In this document: positions 1 to 5,500 of the stretch, piece after piece
Layout of the letters: the number at the start of each line of letters is the position of its first letter
Position numbering within the stretch: the stretch's first letter is position 1
Assembly (NCBI GenBank): GCA_030639705.1
Contig: DAOWKX010000100.1
Coordinates: forward strand, 1-9,578
Direction of reading: 5' to 3'
Length of the DNA stretch: 9,578 nt
Source: Candidatus Aminicenantota bacterium
GTDB taxonomy: Bacteria; Acidobacteriota; Aminicenantia; UBA2199
Program-made: the position numbers and the translations under genes
Notes under the pieces: model-generated
Told to the model about the DNA's origin: nothing
Seen by the model: the letters and a program-made list of their open reading frames with translations, nothing else
Databases searched by the model: none

Positions 1-65
1 AAGGAGAGGTAATGTTGCTCAAATCCACCACCTGAATATACTAATTTGATGAAAAATACGATCAA

Positions 66-146
66 TAATGGGTAAGGGCAAGCCTTACCCCTACAAAAAC
101 CTGAATAAAAAATGTAGGGGCAATCCCTTGCGGTTGCCCATCATTA
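66..146. repeat. Pair of REP-like palindromes in inverted orientation
   Basis: Two short hairpins face each other. The left one pairs GGGTAAGG (70-77) with CCTTACCC (83-90). The right one pairs GGGCAATC (118-125) with GGTTGCCC (132-139), with one G-U pair. Their inner edges are exact reverse complements (CCCCTACA at 88-95 and TGTAGGGG at 113-120), and the outer edges match as TAATG (66-70) and CATTA (142-146). A 17-bp A-rich spacer lies between them. The two units are diverged copies of one palindrome: TAA/TTA in one stem is replaced by CAA/TTG in the other, so pairing is kept. The arrangement resembles a BIME-type REP pair or a small non-autonomous element. No transposase is present and copy number elsewhere cannot be seen. 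Confidence 0.7.
107..139 (-). terminator. Possible Rho-independent terminator of the VKOR gene, formed by the right palindrome
   Basis: On the minus strand, 13 bases past the VKOR stop codon, an 8-bp hairpin (one G-U pair, 6-base loop) is followed by CTACA and then six T residues (112-107). The 5-base gap between stem and T-run is longer than ideal. The hairpin belongs to the repeat pair, so termination may be incidental to the repeat. Confidence 0.4.
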
Positions 147-151
147 CTTGA

Positions 152-838
152 TTATCGTTTGTCAAACCGGATGGATTTTTGCAGTGCCGGCCGGAAAACG
201 AGCCAGACCAGAAGCGGGAGTCCGAAGCTCCAGGTAAAAGGAAAAAAATCTTCGATTGTGAATCCCGGGAAACCGGCTGAAAGAAATTTATAGAACTGGA
301 GAAATTCAAGCCAGAAGGTAAGTTGAACAATCAGGCAGAGTTCACACCATTTTTTAACCGCAAGCGCCTGATAACCAACTGAAAAGAGGGTGTAGGGTAA
401 GGTCATCAGGTTCAGGAGGGCCAGTAAAAAGATCTGTTTAAAAAATTGGGAATTTACCCCTGAAAAAGCAATCAATATGATCCCGCCAGAAAAATATAGA
501 ACTCCCAGGTCTGCCATGGGAATCAATCCCAGTACTTTGGCTGCCGGTGATTCCATCACCGCATAACAATCGATTTTTTCTCCCTTTATACAGATCTTTT
601 TGAATATGGGATGCCCCAGTTCACCCAGAACTAACAAAATACTGGTTCCGAGTCCGATGATCTTAAACATTAACAGGATAATGGATAAACGATAGTTATC
701 TCCCTTTATCCAGTATAGTATAATTGTGGCCAGGAACAGGACACAAAAGCCGGCCAGAACCAGCCAGATAACCTTCAGGGGCTTTTTTTCTGTTTTGTTC
801 ATCTGGGTATGGTACACCATTTTGCCGGGAATATCCAT
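152..838 (-). CDS. Vitamin K epoxide reductase (VKOR) family membrane oxidoreductase
   Basis: The 228-residue protein is strongly hydrophobic, with about five or six membrane segments (near residues 22-44, 53-72, 106-127, 133-156, 166-182 and 203-217). The VKOR signature is visible: a CELC active-site pair (C165, C168), a second pair in the loop after the second segment (C83, C91), and the conserved stretch after C91 with S97-P98, G104 and G112. Bacterial VKOR proteins pass electrons from a DsbA- or thioredoxin-like partner to quinone and so drive disulfide formation outside the cytoplasm. No thioredoxin domain is fused here and no partner gene is in view. The start is uncertain. ATG at 836-838 has AAAAAGG abutting it, which is too close for a normal ribosome site. 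In-frame ATGs at 820 and 802 lack one too, but the latter gives a natural Lys-rich N-terminus. The gene lies downstream of hflKC on the same strand after a 114-bp gap. Confidence 0.85.
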   Translation of the reverse strand: MDIPGKMVYHTQMNKTEKKPLKVIWLVLAGFCVLFLATIILYWIKGDNYRLSIILLMFKIIGLGTSILLVLGELGHPIFKKICIKGEKIDCYAVMESPAAKVLGLIPMADLGVLYFSGGIILIAFSGVNSQFFKQIFLLALLNLMTLPYTLFSVGYQALAVKKWCELCLIVQLTFWLEFLQFYKFLSAGFPGFTIEDFFPFTWSFGLPLLVWLVFRPALQKSIRFDKR

Positions 839-889
839 CCTTTTTGTTGGTTAGAATAACAGTTTCCGGCAGCTCGGTTCTTCAATTTA

Positions 890-909
890 AACGGATATTA
901 TAATCCGTT
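890..909 (-). promoter_or_regulatory. Palindrome containing a TATAAT hexamer upstream of the VKOR gene
   Basis: AACGGAT (890-896) and ATCCGTT (903-909) form a 7-bp inverted repeat around ATTATA. On the minus strand this centre reads TATAAT, a perfect -10 hexamer that would start transcription about 50 bases before the VKOR ATG. No good -35 is visible 16-18 bp upstream. It could be an activator- or repressor-controlled promoter, or a weak terminator after hflC, although no proper T-run follows the stem. Confidence 0.35.
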
Positions 910-952
910 CAGCTGGTATTACTATGGTTATTACTCAGAATTGTTTTTCTGT

Positions 953-1945
953 TTACCTTCCCAGCTTGTTATAGAGATATTTAAAAAATTCAATGTCGGT
1001 GGTAAGGATCTTTCTCATTTTGGGAATGACCTTCTGATATTGAACCAGTGCCATCCAGAAGTCGGCAAATTCGGTATCTCTGTTGTATGCCCGGTTGCGG
1101 ATAATCAGTGCTTTTGCATCTGATTTGGCTTTGATTTCTTTTGCTTTTCTTTCGGCATCGGACTGTATGGAGAGAAGCTCTTTTTCCAGTTTACCCATCC
1201 ATTCGGCTTTTTCACCTTCACCCTCTGAACGAAAGGCCTGGGCAATCTGGTTTCTTTCTTTGATCATCCGGCTGTATACACTATGGGTTAAATCGTCTGA
1301 ATATTTTATCTGGCGAATGATGATGTCGATCAATTCGATTCCATACCGGGGAGTCACCTGTCTGGCTTCATTCAGCATCACATCAGAAAGTTCTCCTCGC
1401 CCTTTCAATATTCCATCGTATTTGATATCGGTAAAGGTGGTAAAGGCTTCTATTTCTGTATCCACCAGTTTATCCAGTCCGGCCTGGGTTCGAAAAACAT
1501 CTTTTCTTTTAATTTCATTAATTATATTGGAGTTTCGAACCGCTTCTCTTAATGAGTTACGGGCAATGATTTTCCGTACACTGGAATCAATCACATCATC
1601 CAATCGGGAATGGGCCTGGGTGATGGTTCCCACCGATTCATAAAATAATTTCAGGTCAGTAATTTTCCAGCGGGCCGTGGTGTCCACCCAGATAAATTGA
1701 CTCTCTTCGGTTGGCAATAGTTCGGAATCGCCGTCCCAGGATTGTATCTTTTTGGGATATTTGATGACCCGGTCGACAATGGGAACCTTGAACTTTAACC
1801 CGGAGTCGGTTTCAACCTTTTCTATCTTTCCAAAACGAATAACCACGGCAAGTTCTCCCTCCCGAACAATGAAAAAAGGTCCTAACAACAGGAAAAGGAT
1901 GATCAAGACAATAATAACGATTCCGATTATTCTGAAATTTTTCAT
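953..1945 (-). CDS. hflC: HflC, SPFH-domain partner of HflK (modulator of FtsH protease)
   Basis: This is a 330-residue protein, close to the usual HflC length. An N-terminal membrane anchor (residues 5-26) is followed by an SPFH/band-7 domain beginning with the REGELAVVIRFGK stretch at 28-40. Other family hallmarks are SRLDDVIDSSVRKIIARNSLREAV near 113-136, the EGEGE motif (241-245), a Glu/Lys/Ala-rich helix at about 246-284 and the YNRDTEFADFW segment near 287-297. In known bacteria HflC and HflK form a large membrane cage around FtsH, with most of the mass outside the cytoplasm, and limit its attack on membrane proteins. The ATG overlaps the hflK stop as ATGA. GGAGG, sited within the last codons of hflK, serves as its ribosome site, so translation of the pair is probably coupled. 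FtsH itself is not in the window. Confidence 0.95.
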   Translation of the reverse strand: MKNFRIIGIVIIVLIILFLLLGPFFIVREGELAVVIRFGKIEKVETDSGLKFKVPIVDRVIKYPKKIQSWDGDSELLPTEESQFIWVDTTARWKITDLKLFYESVGTITQAHSRLDDVIDSSVRKIIARNSLREAVRNSNIINEIKRKDVFRTQAGLDKLVDTEIEAFTTFTDIKYDGILKGRGELSDVMLNEARQVTPRYGIELIDIIIRQIKYSDDLTHSVYSRMIKERNQIAQAFRSEGEGEKAEWMGKLEKELLSIQSDAERKAKEIKAKSDAKALIIRNRAYNRDTEFADFWMALVQYQKVIPKMRKILTTDIEFFKYLYNKLGR

Positions 1946-2922
1946 TGGTTGCCTCCTTGCTTGCCGTTGAGTGGCTTAAAGGGTATAAAATTTTTCAAAT
2001 TTTTATCAATCAGGTCCGTATTCTCTGTTTCTTTGAATATTTCTTCTATCATTTCATAATATAATCGGGTTCGGGTGATTTTCGGATTCTTGCGGTATTC
2101 ACCATAAACGGCTAAGAAACGGGCGATGTCACCTTTGGCCTTGTTTACTTTCTGAGCTGCATACCCTTCTGCAGCCTGGATAACCTGTTTTGCCTGGCCC
2201 CGGGCTTTAGGGATAGCATTATTATATGCCTCTTTCCCCTCGTTGATCAGACGGTTCAGATCCTGGATAGACTTATTCACATCTTCAAAGGCATCATGGA
2301 CCGCTCCCTTTGGAGGAACGATATCCTGAAGTTTTACTGTTGTTACCTGGACACCTAACTCATAGAGTTTGAAGAAATGGTTCATCATATCCTCTCCTTT
2401 CTGTTCGATATTGGTACGTTCACTTCCGATGACATCAAAAATGGTTCGATCTCCCACCAGCTGGTTAATTACTGACTGGGAGATATCTCTGATTGTTTTC
2501 CTCTGGTTTTCCACTTTAAAGAGCCAGTTCATGGGATCCGCAATCTGATACTGAATAATCCACTGGACATCGATAATATTGAGATCGCCGGTTACCATAA
2601 TGGATTCTCCCGTATAATCCCGGCTTGAGTATCTTGTGGTGATTCCGGGCTCTTCCGTGCGGAAACCGAATTCCTCCTTCAGGATTCTCTGGGTGGGAAC
2701 ATTGTAATTCTTTTCGATTCCAAATGGCAATTTAAAATGTAATCCCGGTTCGGTTATTCGGTTGAATTCTCCAAATAACAGAATGACTGCCTGTTCTTTC
2801 TGATCTACCATATAAAAACTCGAAAAGGCAGTAATGACAATCAGCAATCCAATGATAATGATACCGATGGTTTTGGGTTTCAATTTTGGAAATTTTTGAA
2901 AATCAATAACATTATCTGGCAT
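1942..2922 (-). CDS. hflK: HflK, SPFH-domain membrane protein (modulator of FtsH protease)
   Basis: The 326-residue protein has a short cytoplasmic N-terminus, one membrane segment (about 18-37) and an SPFH domain that starts with the QKEQAVILLFGEF stretch at 41-53. Typical HflK features are the EPGLHFKLPF segment (58-67), GERT-like G166-SERT, PPKGAVHDAF (203-212) and the Ala-rich IPKARGQAKQVIQAAEGY helix (237-254) followed by ARFLAVYGEYRKNP. E. coli HflK is about 419 residues. This one lacks the long Gly/Pro-rich N-terminal extension, as in many non-proteobacterial versions. AAGGAGG sits four or five bases before the ATG. It is first in the hflK-hflC unit, whose candidate promoter is at 2990-3017. 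The role is shared with HflC: formation of the cage around FtsH in the inner membrane. Confidence 0.95.
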   Translation of the reverse strand: MPDNVIDFQKFPKLKPKTIGIIIIGLLIVITAFSSFYMVDQKEQAVILLFGEFNRITEPGLHFKLPFGIEKNYNVPTQRILKEEFGFRTEEPGITTRYSSRDYTGESIMVTGDLNIIDVQWIIQYQIADPMNWLFKVENQRKTIRDISQSVINQLVGDRTIFDVIGSERTNIEQKGEDMMNHFFKLYELGVQVTTVKLQDIVPPKGAVHDAFEDVNKSIQDLNRLINEGKEAYNNAIPKARGQAKQVIQAAEGYAAQKVNKAKGDIARFLAVYGEYRKNPKITRTRLYYEMIEEIFKETENTDLIDKNLKNFIPFKPLNGKQGGNQ

Positions 2923-2989
2923 GATACCTCCTTTTTTTCTTTTTTATGAGCAACTGTTTCTTGCCCATTTAATATTATTGTACTCTTCT

Positions 2990-3017
2990 ATATTACATAA
3001 ATATCCAAATTTTACAA
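2990..3017 (-). promoter_or_regulatory. Candidate sigma70-type promoter for hflKC
   Basis: On the minus strand TTGTAA (3017-3012) is followed after 16 bp by TAATAT (2995-2990). Transcription would start near 2983, giving a leader of about 60 bases before the hflK ATG. The hexamers are imperfect and the surrounding DNA is very AT-rich, so chance matches are possible. Confidence 0.45.
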
Positions 3018-3102
3018 GTCTTATTTAACCTAAAAAAATTTTTACAATTATAAGGATTGATATAAGAACCGAATAATGAGCCTTAGGTATGGCTGTTTCC
3101 TC

Positions 3103-3131
3103 TTGACAAGGGGGCATCTTTTGAATATATT
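3103..3131 (+). promoter_or_regulatory. Near-consensus sigma70-type promoter for hutU
   Basis: TTGACA (3103-3108), a 17-bp spacer and TATATT (3126-3131) make a strong housekeeping promoter, with a start expected near 3138. The -35 lies in a small imperfect palindrome, CCTCTTG-A-CAAGGGG (3099-3113), which could be an operator. Hexamers and spacing are identical to those of the dnaK promoter in this window. Confidence 0.75.
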
Positions 3132-3141
3132 TGAATTAAAA

Positions 3142-3209
3142 CTGATGACTATCAGAAAAAACAAGTTTTCCCGGTTGAGGTTGAAAAAAACCGGGTGTTC
3201 ATTCTCGGG
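3142..3209 (+). promoter_or_regulatory. Structured hutU leader with alternative hairpins
   Basis: The expected leader contains CTGAT-gact-ATCAG (3142-3155), a compact 5-bp hairpin followed by six A residues. A second hairpin follows, CCCGGTT (3170-3176) with AACCGGG (3189-3195), 7 bp with a 12-base loop. A second CGGG at 3206-3209 could compete for the same CCCG (3170-3173), so two exclusive folds are possible. No known riboswitch family is recognised and no T-run follows, so any control would more likely act on translation or through a protein. Confidence 0.35.
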
Positions 3210-3245
3210 ATTAAAGCTAAAGATTGATGGTAACAAGGAGGTCAA

Positions 3246-5264
3246 ATGGAAAACAAAAAAAATTCTCAATTTTCCTTACCGGAGCAATTGCCCCAGCGGA
3301 AAGAATTTGTGAAAGGTATCAGAAGGGCTCCGGACCGGGGATTCAATCTGAATCAACCACAGACAGCGGTGGCATTGAAAAATGCCCTGAGATATATCCC
3401 CGCTCACCTGCACCCGGAGATTGCCCCTGAATTTTTAGATGAATTGCAAACCCGAGGAAGAATATACGGGTACCGGTATCGGCCGGAAGGTCAAATCAAA
3501 GCCAAACCTTATCATGAATATGAAGGTAAAATCATCGAGGCCAAGGCATTTCAGGTGATGATTGATAATAACCTGGATTTTGATGTGGCACTTTACCCCT
3601 ATGAACTGGTTACCTATGGAGAATCAGGGCAGGTATTCCAGAACTGGATGCAGTATTGCCTGACAAAAAACTATCTGCAGGAGATGAGAGAAGATCAAAC
3701 TCTGGTGATCTATTCAGGCCATCCCCTGGGATTATATCCTACCTGTCCGGAAGCTCCCCGGGTCATTTCCACCAATGGAATGTTAGTGGGATTGTATGAT
3801 AATCTCAATAACTTTAATAAGGCTGCTGCTATGGGAGTTTCCAACTACGGTCAAATGACAGCGGGTGGCTGGATGTATATCGGACCTCAGGGAATTGTAC
3901 ACGGTACCTATATCACCCTCTTGAATGCAGGCAGACGATATCTGAAAATTCCCCAGAGTCATGATCTCAATGGAATTGTTTATGTAAGTTCTGGCTTGGG
4001 TGGTATGAGCGGAGCACAAGCAAAAGCGGTTGAGATTTCCGGCGGGATCGGTGTGATCGCAGAAGTGGACCACTCCAGAATTGAGACCAGAAAGAGCCAG
4101 GGGTGGGTTTCCATGGCATCTGACGACCTGGATGAAATTGCCCGATGGATTAAACAGTATAGAAATGCCAGAAAATCGATTTCCATTGGCTATTATGGAA
4201 ATATTGTGGATTTATGGGAATACCTGGTAGATAAAAATATTGAGGTGGAACTGGCCTCTGACCAGACTTCCTGTCATGATGCTTATGGCGGAGGGTATAC
4301 CCCGGTGGGCGTTGGTTTTGAGGAAGGCAGAAAATTACTCAGAGAAGATCCGGAAAAGTTCCGAGAAATGGTCGATGATTCATTAAAAAAACAATATGGC
4401 TTTATTCAGGAAATGACCCAGCGGGGAACCCATTTCTGGGATTATGGAAATTCTTTTTTGAAAGCGGTCTATGATGCCGGGATTAAAAATGTGGCCCGGG
4501 ATGAAAACGATCCGGCTGCAGGTTTTGTTTATCCCAGTTATGTTGAACATATTATGGGTCCCATGTGTTTTGACTATGGTTATGGGCCTTTTCGCTGGGT
4601 ATGTCTCTCCGGAAATCATGAGGATTTACAAAAAACCGACCGGGCAGCCATGCAATGTATTGACCCGAATCGCAGGGGGATAGAACGGGATAATTATGAG
4701 TGGATTAAGAATGCCGAAGCTAATAACCTGGTGGTGGGAACAAAAGCCAGAATTTTATACTCGGATGCAGAAGGAAGAGTGCGAATTGCCCTCAAATTTA
4801 ATGAAATGATCAAAAATGGAGAAATCGGCCCGGTGATGATCGGAAGAGATCATCATGATGTCTCCGGTACGGATTCTCCTTTTAGAGAGACTGCCAATAT
4901 CAGTGATGGGAGCAATATCACCGCAGACATGGCTGTGCATAATTTTGTCGGGGATGCGGTTAGGGGCATGTCCATGGTGGTGTTATCCAATGGAGGAGGC
5001 GTCGGTATCGGAAAAGCTTTTAACGGTGGATTTGGGCTGGTTTTGGATGGGTCCAGAAAAAAGGAGAACATCATAAAATCCGCCATGGAATGGGATGTGA
5101 TTAATGGAATTTCCAGACGATCCTGGGCCAGAAACGAAAATGCCCTTGAAGTGGCCTCTGAATGGAATCGGAATAACCGGGAGCGCGGACACATTACCTT
5201 TCCCTACCTGGCAGAAGATGATTTGATCGAAGAACTCCTTTCATCTAATTTTAAAGGGAATTAA
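3246..5264 (+). CDS. hutU: Urocanate hydratase (urocanase), long vertebrate-like form
   Basis: Urocanase uses tightly bound NAD+ to hydrate urocanate to imidazolonepropionate, the second step of histidine degradation in the cytoplasm. The 672-residue protein carries the family hallmarks: YGQMTAGGWMYIGPQG (201-216), the Gly-rich GLGGMSGAQ (250-258), DQTSCHDAYGGGYTPVG (339-355), GPFRWVCLSGNHED (447-460), GRDHHDVSGTDSPFRET (533-549) and NGGGVGIGKAFNGGFG (582-597). Typical Pseudomonas/Bacillus enzymes are about 555 residues. This length and the RDHHDVSGTDSPFRET stretch match the long form known from vertebrates and some bacteria. The Cys of the Pseudomonas R-I-C-W segment is replaced: here it reads RILYS (502-506). 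AAGGAGGT at 3235-3242 fixes the ATG. No hutH, hutI or hutG is adjacent, so the rest of the pathway must be encoded elsewhere or be missing. Confidence 0.95.
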   Translation: MENKKNSQFSLPEQLPQRKEFVKGIRRAPDRGFNLNQPQTAVALKNALRYIPAHLHPEIAPEFLDELQTRGRIYGYRYRPEGQIKAKPYHEYEGKIIEAKAFQVMIDNNLDFDVALYPYELVTYGESGQVFQNWMQYCLTKNYLQEMREDQTLVIYSGHPLGLYPTCPEAPRVISTNGMLVGLYDNLNNFNKAAAMGVSNYGQMTAGGWMYIGPQGIVHGTYITLLNAGRRYLKIPQSHDLNGIVYVSSGLGGMSGAQAKAVEISGGIGVIAEVDHSRIETRKSQGWVSMASDDLDEIARWIKQYRNARKSISIGYYGNIVDLWEYLVDKNIEVELASDQTSCHDAYGGGYTPVGVGFEEGRKLLREDPEKFREMVDDSLKKQYGFIQEMTQRGTHFWDYGNSFLKAVYDAGIKNVARDENDPAAGFVYPSYVEHIMGPMCFDYGYGPFRWVCLSGNHEDLQKTDRAAMQCIDPNRRGIERDNYEWIKNAEANNLVVGTKARILYSDAEGRVRIALKFNEMIKNGEIGPVMIGRDHHDVSGTDSPFRETANISDGSNITADMAVHNFVGDAVRGMSMVVLSNGGGVGIGKAFNGGFGLVLDGSRKKENIIKSAMEWDVINGISRRSWARNENALEVASEWNRNNRERGHITFPYLAEDDLIEELLSSNFKGN

Positions 5265-5336
5265 AGCGGATTGGTAAAACGATTCATCTGCCAGGGTAAA
5301 GGATGTCCAATAGTATAATACAGAGCTGAATTATTC

Positions 5337-5371
5337 AGTCAGATTGATAATAACTGACTAACATATTTTTT
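5337..5371 (+). terminator. Weak possible terminator after hutU
   Basis: AGTCAG (5337-5342) can pair with CTGACT (5354-5359) across an 11-base loop, and a run of six T residues lies at 5366-5371. The stem is short, the loop large and the T-run six bases away, so termination here is doubtful. An overlapping near-palindrome, CTGAATTATTCAG (5326-5338), could form an alternative structure. Confidence 0.25.
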
Positions 5372-5391
5372 ATAAAATTATTATAAGATTG

Positions 5392-5420
5392 TTGACATCA
5401 AAAAAAAAATACTGTATATT
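5392..5420 (+). promoter_or_regulatory. Near-consensus sigma70-type promoter for dnaK
   Basis: TTGACA (5392-5397), a 17-bp A-rich spacer and TATATT (5415-5420) precede dnaK. A start near 5427 gives a leader of about 74 bases. No CIRCE operator (TTAGCACTC-N9-GAGTGCTAA) and no clear sigma32-type heat-shock promoter is seen, so HrcA control at this site is not supported by the sequence. Confidence 0.8.
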
Positions 5421-5454
5421 TATATTGCATTTACATCTGAAAATAGATTTTAGA

Positions 5455-5494
5455 TTGTTCTGAAATCGGTTAGTGTAAAAATAGAACAAAGGAG
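5455..5494 (+). promoter_or_regulatory. Hairpin abutting the dnaK ribosome-binding site
   Basis: TTGTTCT (5455-5461) is the exact reverse complement of AGAACAA (5483-5489), whose last two A residues overlap the dnaK Shine-Dalgarno AAAGGAG (5488-5494). The 7-bp stem is AT-rich and has a 21-base loop. It could modestly hinder ribosome loading at low temperature, but the GGAG core stays unpaired, so a thermometer role is speculative. Confidence 0.3.
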
Positions 5495-5500
5495 TTAAAA

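Larger units (their letters stand above)
2923..3245. other. Divergent intergenic region between hflK and hutU
   Basis: This 323-bp stretch contains no convincing gene. It holds an AT-rich half (2923-3080) carrying the probable hflK promoter on the minus strand, and a second half carrying the hutU promoter and a leader of about 108 bases with hairpins. Short reading frames here have no ribosome site or recognisable protein character. Confidence 0.7.

Noticed and set aside
1..33. AAGGAG followed by an ATG at 12 (7-codon frame ending TGA), or the tail of an upstream plus-strand gene ending TAA at 10-12.
   Set aside because: Too short to judge at the window edge; neither reading has supporting protein sequence.
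91..330. Minus-strand frame of 79 codons overlapping the VKOR gene and the repeat.
   Set aside because: It lies in another frame of the clear VKOR coding sequence and partly inside the palindromes.
1083..1643. Plus-strand open frame of 186 codons.
   Set aside because: It is antisense to hflC, Ser/Leu-rich, with no recognisable domain; it is a shadow of the real gene.
5311..5322. TATAAT at 5314-5319 as a second dnaK promoter.
   Set aside because: No -35-like hexamer at 16-18 bp upstream; the TTGACA-17-TATATT promoter downstream is far better.
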